From: Polynucleobacter sp. AP-Titi-500A-B4 | Lineage (GTDB): Bacteria; Pseudomonadota; Gammaproteobacteria; Burkholderiales; Burkholderiaceae | Direction of reading: 5' to 3' | DNA: 64,000 nucleotides | Assembly: GCF_018688095.1 (NCBI RefSeq) | Contig: NZ_CP061311.1 | Span: 1,272,120-1,336,119 of the forward strand | In this document: piece by piece, positions 16,446 to 25,050 of the stretch | Layout: each line of letters begins with the position of its first letter | Position numbering within the stretch: the stretch's first letter is position 1 | Program-made: the position numbers and the translations under genes | Notes under the pieces: generated by a model | Told to the model about the DNA's origin: nothing | The model's database searches: none | The model's input: the letters and a program-made list of their open reading frames with translations, nothing else

Positions 16446-17728
16446 TATTGTGCCTCCTTCACATCAGCAACGGGTTCGTTATTCGTCTGCACTGGCAATT
16501 GACTATAGGCACGAGCAAGCCATGGACTTGAAAAATAGAGGTGGCGGATTTTTTTACGATCCCAGGTATAGACCAAATGTGCGTCATTACCAGTAGCGCT
16601 GATGAGATAAGGATAAGAAAACTCTTTACGCTCCGGATCAGGCAAGGCCTCATCATTCTCTAGCGTTTCAATCACGTGCCATTGCCCTGATTTAGGATTG
16701 CTCATCATCAATACCAAGCGATGGCGCCCCGCTTCAATATTATTGAGCACCAAAATATGGGCACCATTCTGAAGAGTCAATCCTGCAACTGCAGAATTCG
16801 GATTGGCAATCTCAAGATCGGCAACTGACTGCCATGATTGGCCTGCATTTTGAGTATGGCTTACAGGAATCTGCTTTGGCTGCCCTGCGCTTCTTGTCTG
16901 GCGGAAATATGCAGTAGCCTCTTGTGACTCATTGACAAATACTGCTGGCTGAATAGCGCCACGACCGGAACTCATACGTCGTTTATCGATGACTTGACCT
17001 GCATCTAATCTTAAAAACTCGCCAAAGCGTCCAATCCACTCATGATAAGCAGGCAGCCCTAAACGCCCATCAGCAAAGTGGATTGCGGGCGACTTCACTA
17101 AAGTGCTTAAATTAATCAGAGGCGAAGTAATCAAGCGCTGAGGACGACCCCAAGTCAAGCCATCATCATCGGAAAGTATCGTGGATATAGAGCTTCCAGC
17201 CCAACCGCCAATGGAGACGGTAACAAAAAACAATTGCAGACGACCATCCGTTAAACGTGCAGGCACAGGATTGCCTAGCTTTGCGATGTAGCGTGATAAG
17301 CCTTTTTCTGCAGCCACACGATCGATGACTACAGTGGGTGCTGCCCAGGAGTTAGCTTTTGGATCAAACACTGCTGTATTAATGACAACATCGGCCGCAC
17401 CTTCCCTGCTACCTGCAAACCAAAATGCTCTCACACTGCCATCTTTTAAAGCGATGAGTGAGGCAGCATGAACTGAAGGAGCACCAGTATCTGGTAACCA
17501 ATCAGTTCGTGGATTGGGGATCGGTATTTGGCTTGGTGCTTTTGTCTTAGCAGTGGTTTTTGTTTCTACTGGCGCTTTATCAGCCTTATCGGCCTTATCT
17601 GCCTCATCTACTTCAAGTACAACAACTTCATTGACTGAAAAAGGCGCCCAAACTGGACGGCTATCAATATGGATAAAGCCCACTACAGCAGCCAACAATA
17701 AAAAGCACAGCGCTATGACACGACTCAT
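16445..17728 (-). CDS. Sialidase-like (BNR/Asp-box) membrane-anchored protein
   Basis: A 427-residue protein with an N-terminal hydrophobic anchor (VIALCFLLLAAVVGFIHI), a charged linker containing an ADK tripeptide repeat, and a beta-propeller domain from about residue 80. Asp-box-like motifs are visible as SDDDGLTWGRPQ and SHTQNAGQSWQS. The Arg-containing start ASLIALKDGSVRAFWFAGSREG matches the sialidase superfamily (quoted in part: DGSVRAFWFAGSREG). It is probably periplasmic. Sialidase activity itself is not proven, and similar proteins accompany glycosyltransferases in other bacteria. It overlaps the upstream GT39 gene by 4 bp. Confidence 0.78.
   Translation of the reverse strand: MSRVIALCFLLLAAVVGFIHIDSRPVWAPFSVNEVVVLEVDEADKADKADKAPVETKTTAKTKAPSQIPIPNPRTDWLPDTGAPSVHAASLIALKDGSVRAFWFAGSREGAADVVINTAVFDPKANSWAAPTVVIDRVAAEKGLSRYIAKLGNPVPARLTDGRLQLFFVTVSIGGWAGSSISTILSDDDGLTWGRPQRLITSPLINLSTLVKSPAIHFADGRLGLPAYHEWIGRFGEFLRLDAGQVIDKRRMSSGRGAIQPAVFVNESQEATAYFRQTRSAGQPKQIPVSHTQNAGQSWQSVADLEIANPNSAVAGLTLQNGAHILVLNNIEAGRHRLVLMMSNPKSGQWHVIETLENDEALPDPERKEFSYPYLISATGNDAHLVYTWDRKKIRHLYFSSPWLARAYSQLPVQTNNEPVADVKEAQ
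17574..17609. repeat. Four tandem 9-bp units encoding Ala-Asp-Lys repeats
   Basis: The units at 17574, 17583, 17592 and 17601 differ by a few bases and encode the ADK-type repeat in the linker of the sialidase-like protein. Copy number may vary in frame between strains. Confidence 0.75.
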
Positions 17729-19446
17729 CTACATACATCCTTTACATTCAGCAGATCGGCATTAGTAACTGGGGTTGCTATTAAGTATTCAGTAACAAAT
17801 AAATGTTCGCCAATGTTGCCTAGCAACATGGCTTTGATTTCCTCATTGGAATGACGCGCCCTCATTTCCATTCTGTGGCCAATAATCTGGCAGGACTCAC
17901 AGATCCTTGGTGCGACACCTAAGGGTGAGTGCACGGCCACCAAAGGATAGGTTTTTGTAAGCGCCTCTACATCGGCCGCATCTTTTGCCAGATAACCATG
18001 CAATTGAGTGCCAGGCAATAGCAAGCGGTATTCTTCATCTTTTGCCCGATAGTCACACGGAATCCAGACATCTTTACCTTGAACTTGCGTAATGGTTTGA
18101 GCAGAAAAACGACCCAACTGAGCTTCTAATGGACTGAGGCTGCTGGTTAAAGCGCAATAAGTCAAAAAGCACCCTGCTAAGGCAAGCGCCTTGCATTGAT
18201 CACGCTTCATTAAGCCCATGACGACTGCAATGACAGTGATACCCATCAAGAGCCAGTGCCAAAGTGCGTAAGTCCAAGACCCTGCTTCACCCATAAAGTG
18301 AGAGGTCTGTAGGTTAATCCCGAGCCAAAGCAAAGTTGCCAACACAATCAGTTGCAATAGGAGAGCAATCCGGAAGCCCCATAAAGGTAAGCGCTTCCAG
18401 TGCAAAGCAATCAGCGCTGCAAACGCTGGCATCACTGGTAATAAATAACGACCGGAGCGCTGGCTTGGCAAGCTAAATACAACAAAAAAAGCACTGATCA
18501 ACAATAGCAATAAAGTTTCTTCTGCTGATAAGAAACGACGTTCACGCCAGCATTGCATCAAGGTGGATACCAGCACAAAGGTAAATAGGCCTGTATTCGC
18601 GATCGTTGTAATCAGTAGCATCCAAATGCTATCGCCACCACGAATCAAATCCATAAAGTAGTTTGAGCTGCGAGCGGTGAACTTTCCTGCATTCTCACCC
18701 AGCACAAACTCCCGCCAAACTGCCTCTGGCTGTGGATCTAATGCAAACCATAAAGCAAAGACACCCAATGCCAATGGAACAATGAAGATGAATTTATAAA
18801 GATCTCGAATCAGCGTTTCAGGAATACTCCATTTGCGCCAATGCCAGTAATACAAACCCAGAGCTAAAGAAGCTGGGGCGATATAAGCAAACGATTTTGC
18901 AAAGAGCGCTAAACCGAAGCAGAGACCCGCTAAAACTGGGAATAAGAATTTAGATTCAAAAGCACTCTTGCCCCAATATAAGAGCGCCCAAAATGGCAAG
19001 CTGAGCCAGAACACTTCAGGTGGGTCGGTGAGGAATGGCCGTCCGTAACGATACGTTGCAAAAAAGGATAGCCAAATGAGCGCAGCTAAGAATCCTGTTT
19101 GCGTTTTACCGGTAAATCGACGTACAGCTAAAAAAAGAAAAAATGCAGTCAGTCCTGTATAGAGAACGCTAGGCCATCGTAGATTTTCTAAACTCCATTG
19201 ACTCGCCCAACTGGTACTGGCAATGCCCTGCCAAAAAATGAGTGGCGGCTTGGTATTTTTAATACCATCCATTTGTGACTGAAGTGGCAACCAATTACCA
19301 GCATCCGCCGTCATACGCACGATGTGCATATAAGGGTATTCATCCCCATTTTTGGGGGCAAAGCGACTATCTAAACCATACAGATAGGTAAATACCGCTA
19401 AAACCAGGGTTAGAAGTGCATACCGAAGGGGAAATGAGCCACGCAT
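17725..19446 (-). CDS. GT39/ArnT-like membrane glycosyltransferase
   Basis: A 573-residue membrane protein of the ArnT/PMT (GT39/GT83) superfamily, which transfers a sugar from a polyprenyl-phosphate donor at the periplasmic face. The first helix YALLTLVLAVFTYLYGLDSRF is followed by the acidic catalytic motif KNGDEYPYMHIV, matching the conserved D-E of the first periplasmic loop. About ten further helices and a soluble C-terminal domain follow. It is the first gene of a three-gene leftward operon with the sialidase-like and membrane proteins. The glycan acceptor is unknown; lipid A or a surface polysaccharide are possibilities. Confidence 0.87.
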   Translation of the reverse strand: MRGSFPLRYALLTLVLAVFTYLYGLDSRFAPKNGDEYPYMHIVRMTADAGNWLPLQSQMDGIKNTKPPLIFWQGIASTSWASQWSLENLRWPSVLYTGLTAFFLFLAVRRFTGKTQTGFLAALIWLSFFATYRYGRPFLTDPPEVFWLSLPFWALLYWGKSAFESKFLFPVLAGLCFGLALFAKSFAYIAPASLALGLYYWHWRKWSIPETLIRDLYKFIFIVPLALGVFALWFALDPQPEAVWREFVLGENAGKFTARSSNYFMDLIRGGDSIWMLLITTIANTGLFTFVLVSTLMQCWRERRFLSAEETLLLLLISAFFVVFSLPSQRSGRYLLPVMPAFAALIALHWKRLPLWGFRIALLLQLIVLATLLWLGINLQTSHFMGEAGSWTYALWHWLLMGITVIAVVMGLMKRDQCKALALAGCFLTYCALTSSLSPLEAQLGRFSAQTITQVQGKDVWIPCDYRAKDEEYRLLLPGTQLHGYLAKDAADVEALTKTYPLVAVHSPLGVAPRICESCQIIGHRMEMRARHSNEEIKAMLLGNIGEHLFVTEYLIATPVTNADLLNVKDVCR

Positions 19447-19520
19447 GGCTATAGTTTATAGGCTTAAGCCATTAACCATAGAAATGCCCAGCTATATAGT
19501 TTTTCGTATGAGCTTATGAA

Positions 19521-19557
19521 AAATCCCTATGAGGCATACACCCCTAATATGGGATTT
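19521..19557. promoter_or_regulatory. Inverted repeat upstream of fccAB
   Basis: AAATCCC at 19521-19527 is mirrored by GGGATTT at 19551-19557, and a weaker inner GAGG/CCCT match lies between. It sits in the 192-bp divergent gap between the GT39 gene and fccA. It could be a regulator site for either promoter or a weak hairpin; no known motif is recognised. Confidence 0.3.
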
Positions 19558-19638
19558 CTTGTTTAAGATAGGGCTAGAAAAACTTTTATGCGGCAGTCTA
19601 CTTTTAGCGCATATTCATATGAACGGAGATTGTTTTCT

Positions 19639-19971
19639 ATGCGAGTAAAACAAATGAAATCAGCCTTATTGCTAGGCGCCATATTGAGCCTTATTACGGC
19701 AAGCGGATTCAGTCAGGCCCAATCGGCAGATGCTACTAAGCTCTATCACCGCAGTTTGGCGGCAACCTGTGCAAACTGTCATGGCACTGATGGCAAAGGT
19801 GTGGTTGATGGCGGCATGCCACTTATTAACAATCTGACCAGCGAACAAATGCTCACCCAACTCAAGGCATTTAAATCTGGAGCACGTGAAGGCACCATCA
19901 TGCCGCAGTTAGCCAAAGGCTACTCTGACGAGCAACTCGAAATCATCGCCAATCAACTTGGCAAGAAATAA
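19639..19971 (+). CDS. fccA: Class I cytochrome c subunit of flavocytochrome c (FccA-like)
   Basis: A 110-residue monohaem cytochrome c, exported to the periplasm (signal peptide ALLLGAILSLITASGFSQA). The haem site is CANCH (Cys44, Cys47, His48), and the distal Met is in GTIMPQLAKGY. The ATG at 19639 fits the signal peptide and has GGAG upstream; the frame opens earlier at 19588, but without signal-like sequence. It is 13 bp ahead of the flavoprotein subunit gene, so it should accept electrons from sulfide oxidation and pass them to the respiratory chain. Similar small cytochromes are called SoxE when next to sox genes, which are absent here. Confidence 0.85.
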   Translation: MRVKQMKSALLLGAILSLITASGFSQAQSADATKLYHRSLAATCANCHGTDGKGVVDGGMPLINNLTSEQMLTQLKAFKSGAREGTIMPQLAKGYSDEQLEIIANQLGKK

Positions 19972-19984
19972 TTAGGAGATCACC

Positions 19985-21259
19985 ATGGATCGTCGACACT
20001 TTATCGGCCAAAGTGCAGCAGCACTTGGCATGCTTGCAGGCTTCTCTGGTCAAGCACGCGCAAACCTACAAAAAGCAGAAATCCTCGTCATTGGCGGTGG
20101 TTATGGTGGAGCTACTGCGGCCAAGTATTTGCGTCTCTTTTCGAATAACACAGCCAAGGTAACCCTCATTGAGCCAAATGCGTCGTTTGTCTCATGCCCA
20201 CTATCCAATCTAGTTGTAGGAGGCTCGCGCACTATCTCCGAGATTACAAGTCCTTATGACAATTTAAGCAAACGTCATGGCGTCAAAATAATTCAAGATA
20301 GCGTGACCAGCATTGACCCTGTTAAGAAGACTGTCAAACTGGCTTCTGGCAAAACCTTGCCTTATGACAAAGCCATTGTTTCGCCAGGCGTAGCTTTGAT
20401 GATGAATAGCATCGAAGGCTTAGCTCAAGCTAATAAGGCAGGCGTCACATTGCAGGCCTGGAAAGCGGGTCCTGAAACAGTTGCATTGCATAAACAGCTA
20501 GCATCCATGCGTGATGGTGGAACTTTTGCCATCAGCATTCCAGAAGCGCCCTATCGCTGCCCTCCTGGGCCTTATGAGCGGGCTTGCCAAGTAGCAAACT
20601 ATCTCAAACAAAACAAAACAAAATCTAAAGTATTGATATTGGATGCCAACCAGGACGTCACTTCTAAAGGGGCTTTATTTAAAAAGGTTTGGGCCGAGCA
20701 ATATTCCGGAATCATTGAGTACCTACCAAAGCACAATGTGACTGCGGTAGATGCTAAAACCAAGACCTTGAAGTTTGAAGTACAAGATGACATTAAGGCA
20801 GATGTTTTAAATCTACTTCCTGCGATGAGTGCCGGTGAGATTGCAGTAAAAACAGGTCTAGCAAATTCCAATGGTCGTTGGGTAAATGTCAACTTCCTGA
20901 ATTTTGAATCTACTGCACAAAAAGATATCCACGTGCTGGGAGACTCCATTCAAATTGCTCCAGCAATGCCCAAGTCAGGTCACATGGCTAACCAACATGC
21001 CAAAGTAGCGGCGGCAGCCATTGTTGCTGAGCTGAGTGGTTGGGATGTCAATCCAGCCCCTGTTCTTACCAATACTTGCTATAGCTTTGTGAATGAGCGT
21101 GAAGTGGTTCACGTTGCGAGCGTGCATCAATACAACACTGCAGAGAAGACCTTTAAAACGGTTCCTGGCTCTGGAGGGCTTTCACCTGCACCATCTACCC
21201 TAGAAGGGGTTTATGCCTGGGGATGGGCTCATAACATCTGGGCAGACTCACTAGGCTAA
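19985..21259 (+). CDS. fccB: Sulfide dehydrogenase flavoprotein subunit (FccB/SoxF)
   Basis: A 424-residue FAD enzyme that oxidises sulfide in the periplasm. A twin-arginine-type leader (DRRHFIGQSAAALGMLAG) implies Tat export as a folded protein. The FAD site is ILVIGGGYGGATAAKYL. Redox-active disulfide cysteines are expected at YRCPPGPYERACQ and NTCYSF. The C-terminal flavocytochrome c region (GVYAWGWAHNIWADSLG) matches the family. The start has AGGAG upstream. It forms a two-gene operon with fccA, followed by a clear terminator. No sqr or sox genes are in view. Confidence 0.92.
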   Translation: MDRRHFIGQSAAALGMLAGFSGQARANLQKAEILVIGGGYGGATAAKYLRLFSNNTAKVTLIEPNASFVSCPLSNLVVGGSRTISEITSPYDNLSKRHGVKIIQDSVTSIDPVKKTVKLASGKTLPYDKAIVSPGVALMMNSIEGLAQANKAGVTLQAWKAGPETVALHKQLASMRDGGTFAISIPEAPYRCPPGPYERACQVANYLKQNKTKSKVLILDANQDVTSKGALFKKVWAEQYSGIIEYLPKHNVTAVDAKTKTLKFEVQDDIKADVLNLLPAMSAGEIAVKTGLANSNGRWVNVNFLNFESTAQKDIHVLGDSIQIAPAMPKSGHMANQHAKVAAAAIVAELSGWDVNPAPVLTNTCYSFVNEREVVHVASVHQYNTAEKTFKTVPGSGGLSPAPSTLEGVYAWGWAHNIWADSLG

Positions 21260-21275
21260 TCCAGAGCAACACTGA

Positions 21276-21305
21276 TAAAAAAGGGGCTATCAAGCCTCTT
21301 TTTTA
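21276..21305 (+). terminator. Rho-independent terminator after fccB
   Basis: A GGGGCT/AGCCTC stem with one wobble pair and an ATCA loop is flanked by A6 and T6. It separates fccAB from psiE. Confidence 0.88.
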
Positions 21306-21363
21306 TTGATTTAGCCCGTTTGAGAAATATACTTAACTCAATCTATACCACCTTGGAGGTTTT

Positions 21364-21822
21364 ATGAGTATGACCCCTACCTCACCCAAAGATGCGACCA
21401 AGATCGAGGCCATCATTGAAAAATGGACTGTGCCCGTTGGCAATCTCTTTGTATCACTCTTTCATCGAATTGCCTTGTTTGGCATTGGTGCCGCAACTGT
21501 TTGGTCTGCAGCTGTTGCATTCATAGGGATGATGCAAAAAGGCTCCGCATCAATTGAAGACTTATTGTTACTATTTATCTATTTAGAAATTGGCGCCATG
21601 GTGGGTATTTATTTCAAGACCAACCATATGCCAGTGCGTTTCTTGATCTATGTTGCCATTACTGCGGTGACCCGTTTGATCATTGACTTGGTCAATACAA
21701 AACATGAGGCTGACTTGGCCATCCTCTTTATGGGCATCACCATCTTAGTTCTAGCGCTAGCAAATGCAGTTGTCCGTTATGCCTCTTTCAAATTCCCAAG
21801 TAGAACCAGTGATGGTGAGTAA
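21364..21822 (+). CDS. psiE: PsiE family phosphate-starvation-inducible membrane protein
   Basis: A 152-residue membrane protein with four hydrophobic helices. The family-specific segment LLLFIYLEIGAMVGIYFKTN followed by HMPVRFLIYVAITAVTRLII identifies PsiE. In E. coli psiE is induced by phosphate starvation, but its biochemical role is unknown. A strong GGAGG stands ahead of the ATG. It is monocistronic after the fccB terminator, and its stop codon directly abuts the stop of the convergent TAXI gene. Confidence 0.88.
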   Translation: MSMTPTSPKDATKIEAIIEKWTVPVGNLFVSLFHRIALFGIGAATVWSAAVAFIGMMQKGSASIEDLLLLFIYLEIGAMVGIYFKTNHMPVRFLIYVAITAVTRLIIDLVNTKHEADLAILFMGITILVLALANAVVRYASFKFPSRTSDGE

Positions 21823-23235
21823 CTAGAGATCCATATCAACGCCAGCGTCATATTGATAGGGGTGCACGCCCCTATTCAAACAATTTCGGACGTAATCAAT
21901 GCTGGTACGTAGAGCGTAATAATCACCAGCGAGGCGTTTTGATACCTTGATATTGAGCGCCTGATACTCCAGCAAGTCTAATTTCTTCAGATATTCATCG
22001 CGCTTAGCTTCGTCATAGTTTGTTAACAAGTCCTGCTCAAAGGTCTTGAGCTCACCATATAGGCGATTAATCTTGTTATACATTCGCCTAGTTCTAAAGC
22101 TTGGCAATGCTTGTAAAGCTGGGTAAGCCAATACGCAAAATGGCAATAAGACAAAAATCAATCTACTAATAAACTCCGCTAACCAAAATGGAAAATAGGT
22201 CGCGATCAGTGGATAGCGGTTTTTCTCATAATGAATTGCAACAGGACTTTCTGGCAATAAAGAATCCTTGAAGGAGGGAAACTCACCTCTTTTGGTAAAG
22301 AATGACTCTCTTCCATTAATTTCTCTTGCAGCCTCTAGAAATAGAAATTGAATTGCTGGATGCATGCGGTCATCAATTAAGAGATTGGTAGTCGTTGCAA
22401 CGAGCTTTAAATCTTCACTGGGAAAATTACGTGACAGACTAAAGGCGCCCTCGGGTACCTTGAGAATCTGCAGATAAGGAATAATCTTGGCAAAGGCTTC
22501 AGCGCGCTTAAATGTCACCAGATGCATTTTGGGATCTGCTAGCAGCGCCTGCACATTTGGTGCATCAAAGGAATCCACGAGGAATGCCCCGTCAATCTCG
22601 CCTTTTTGAAGAGCTTCTACTGCCTTTTCGCCAGGCAAGTTCAGAAATTGCACCTTAGTTTGATCTATTCCAGTGGTCTTCAATATGCGCATTGCCTGCG
22701 CATGAGTTCCGCTGCCTTCCACCCCCACTGAAACTTTGCGATTGGAGAAAAATTTAGCATGTCCTCCTACAACTTCAAACTCGCTGTACTTCACCTCTGG
22801 GCCAACATAGAAAAACCAAATGGGATCGTAACCAATCGCGCCTAGCGATTGAATGCCGGTAACACTTTTCGGGTGCGCTACACCAGCCTGGACAAATGCT
22901 GCTTGCACTGGATCATTACGGTCACTCAGGCGTGCAAGATTTTCTTGGGCGCCTTTAGTTGGCGTCAACTCAAGAACAACGCCCTTCTTGGCAAAGAATT
23001 CGGCATACTTCTTGCCCAACATCTCGTAGGAGCCGCCCGGTGATCCAGTGGCCATCAGCACATGCCTAGGAGGGGGTGGATCTGCGTACCACCAAATGCC
23101 CATCAAGAGCATAAGTAAAAAGATTAAGAGAGGCCATGCTTCTTGCAAAAATTGAGTAAAGTCAGTCCACCACTCCTGAGCAGTCTCAGTAATACCTAAG
23201 AAAGTTTCATGAACGCTCTGTTTAAAGCTTGCCAT
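21823..23235 (-). CDS. Membrane-anchored TAXI family (TRAP-type) binding protein
   Basis: A 470-residue protein with a TAXI solute-binding domain between two membrane segments. The N-terminal helix (WPLLIFLLMLLMGIWWYA) is followed by the ligand domain: VLMATGSPGGSYEMLGKKYAE, then AAFVQAGVA and GVEGSGTHAQAMRIL (the first quoted in part). A second helix (RLIFVLLPFCVLAYPAL) leads to a tail of about 100 charged residues that looks helical and cytoplasmic. The anchor and tail are unlike free periplasmic TRAP binding proteins, and no TRAP permease gene is near. It may sense a ligand rather than deliver it; this is inference. Confidence 0.85.
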   Translation of the reverse strand: MASFKQSVHETFLGITETAQEWWTDFTQFLQEAWPLLIFLLMLLMGIWWYADPPPPRHVLMATGSPGGSYEMLGKKYAEFFAKKGVVLELTPTKGAQENLARLSDRNDPVQAAFVQAGVAHPKSVTGIQSLGAIGYDPIWFFYVGPEVKYSEFEVVGGHAKFFSNRKVSVGVEGSGTHAQAMRILKTTGIDQTKVQFLNLPGEKAVEALQKGEIDGAFLVDSFDAPNVQALLADPKMHLVTFKRAEAFAKIIPYLQILKVPEGAFSLSRNFPSEDLKLVATTTNLLIDDRMHPAIQFLFLEAAREINGRESFFTKRGEFPSFKDSLLPESPVAIHYEKNRYPLIATYFPFWLAEFISRLIFVLLPFCVLAYPALQALPSFRTRRMYNKINRLYGELKTFEQDLLTNYDEAKRDEYLKKLDLLEYQALNIKVSKRLAGDYYALRTSIDYVRNCLNRGVHPYQYDAGVDMDL

Positions 23236-23314
23236 AGACTACCAATCAGCAAATATCCTAAAAGCTAATGATAATGTCCTTATTCCTAATTCATCAGAAT
23301 AAACTGCTCTAAAT

Positions 23315-24016
23315 ATGTTAATTCTCAGAAAATCCACCGATAGGGGCTATGCCGATCATGGCTGGCTCAAAAGCTTCCACTCCTTCTCCTTTGCGGGATA
23401 TCACGACCCTAAATTTATGGGCTGGGGCAACCTCAGAGTAATCAATGAGGATCGCGTTGCTCCTGGGATGGGCTTTGGCAAGCATGGTCATCGCAACATG
23501 GAAATTATTAGTTACGTTCTCTCTGGCGAGTTAGCCCATGAGGACAGTATGGGAAATATTAAAGGCATACCCCCAGGAGATGTGCAACGCATGAGTGCAG
23601 GTACTGGCGTCATGCATAGCGAATTCAATCACGCAAAAGATCAGACGACGCATTTCTTGCAAATTTGGATTGAACCGAATGTTCTGGAAGTTGCGCCTAG
23701 CTACGAACAGAAAACTGTTCCTCAAGTAAACAAGAATGGCGCGCTTTGTTTGGTCGCCTCTCCCACTGGTCAAGAAGGATCTGTCTCGATGTCAGCTGAT
23801 GCCAAAATGTACTCGGGATTATTTAATGGCGCCCAATCTGCGCAACTAGTAGTAGATCCAAAGCGTAAAGCCTATGTTCATCTGATTCGCGGCTCTCTAG
23901 ATGTCAACGGCCAAACCTTGAATGATGGAGATGCGCTGATGATTCAAGATGAAAATCAGTTAAGCCTCTCCAATGGAAAAAACGCTGAAGTCTTGGTATT
24001 TGACCTCAGCGCTTAA
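23315..24016 (+). CDS. Pirin family protein (YhhW-like)
   Basis: A 233-residue bicupin of the pirin family. The N-terminal cupin carries the metal-binding pattern FGKHGHRNMEII, with a further His in LAHEDSMG and Glu in MHSEFNH. The opening RKSTDRGYADHGWLKSFHSF is typical. E. coli YhhW and human pirin can act as quercetin dioxygenases, and the natural substrate is usually unknown. It is monocistronic, convergent with the Bug gene of the next cluster. Confidence 0.9.
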   Translation: MLILRKSTDRGYADHGWLKSFHSFSFAGYHDPKFMGWGNLRVINEDRVAPGMGFGKHGHRNMEIISYVLSGELAHEDSMGNIKGIPPGDVQRMSAGTGVMHSEFNHAKDQTTHFLQIWIEPNVLEVAPSYEQKTVPQVNKNGALCLVASPTGQEGSVSMSADAKMYSGLFNGAQSAQLVVDPKRKAYVHLIRGSLDVNGQTLNDGDALMIQDENQLSLSNGKNAEVLVFDLSA

Positions 24017-24039
24017 TAACTCTCACAGGGAAAGAAGCT

Positions 24040-25023
24040 TTAATCTAACTTAATTTTTGCTTTCTCAATCACGACTTTCCAGCGTGCAATATCTGAGAAG
24101 TATAGGTCTGAAAATTGCTGTGTATTCATTGGCGCAATTTGAACGCCAGCTTTCTGAAAACGATCTTTCATCTCTGGAGTCTCTAAGAGTTTCAGTACAG
24201 AGTTATTTAACTCTTTGATGATGGCTTGCGGCGTACCTGCAGGCACAAAAACTCCTTGCCATAAAGCCATCTCATAACCCTTCACGCCCGCTTCTTGAAT
24301 GGTGACCAACTCTGGCGCACCGCTAAAGCGATTTTTACTGGTGACCGCCAATGCTCTAGCCTTATCACCCTTATATAAAGGTAAGCCAACTGGCATGCCA
24401 GCAAAATAGAAGTCAATCTGACCGCCTACTAAGTCAGTAGCGGCTGGTGATCCACCTTTATAAGGAATATGAATCGCTTGTAATCCAGTAGTAGCTAAAA
24501 ATAATTCACCTGCCATGTGATCTGAATTACCAATACCTGAAGATCCAAAACTCAACTTACCAGGATCCGCTTTGAGCATAGCCATCAAGTCTGCAACTGT
24601 CTTGGCTGGAGAATTGTTGTTCACAATCAGAATATGTGGAGTAGCCGCTACGCCAACAACTGGCAATAAATCTTTTTGCCCATTAAATGGTAATCTCGGA
24701 TTAGCCGCCACATTAATCGCAAGACCATTTTGTGCAAACAAAATGGTATAGCCGTCAGGATTACTTTTTGCAACAGCGTCTGCAGCCAAGCTACCGGCAG
24801 CACCGCCACGGTTTTCTACGATGATTGGCTGTTTTAGAGCAAGGCTGAGATCATTGGCAATCATTCTGCCAACAATATCGGTAGAGCTTCCGGGGGCATA
24901 GCCAATCATCATCTTGATTGGCTTATCTGGGTAAGCAGCTAATGCTGAACCCATGAGCACTGGAACAACCGCCGGAATCATTACTGCACTTATTACTATG
25001 TTTTTTATGAATTTTTTAAACAT
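24040..25023 (-). CDS. Bug family (TctC-like) solute-binding protein
   Basis: A 327-residue periplasmic carboxylate-binding protein. Its signal peptide (IVISAVMIPAVVPVLMGSAL) is followed by YPDKPIKMMIGYAPGSSTDI, VENRGGAAGSLAAD and HIPYKGGSPAATDLVGGQID, the usual Bug landmarks. A strong GGAGGAG precedes the ATG. It is last in the leftward operon of SMP-30 lactonase, GntR regulator and Ldh-type dehydrogenase, so it probably binds the acid that these enzymes process. No membrane partners TctA or TctB are adjacent. Confidence 0.9.
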   Translation of the reverse strand: MFKKFIKNIVISAVMIPAVVPVLMGSALAAYPDKPIKMMIGYAPGSSTDIVGRMIANDLSLALKQPIIVENRGGAAGSLAADAVAKSNPDGYTILFAQNGLAINVAANPRLPFNGQKDLLPVVGVAATPHILIVNNNSPAKTVADLMAMLKADPGKLSFGSSGIGNSDHMAGELFLATTGLQAIHIPYKGGSPAATDLVGGQIDFYFAGMPVGLPLYKGDKARALAVTSKNRFSGAPELVTIQEAGVKGYEMALWQGVFVPAGTPQAIIKELNNSVLKLLETPEMKDRFQKAGVQIAPMNTQQFSDLYFSDIARWKVVIEKAKIKLD

Positions 25024-25050
25024 ATTGTCTCCTCCAGTAATTCTGTAGAT

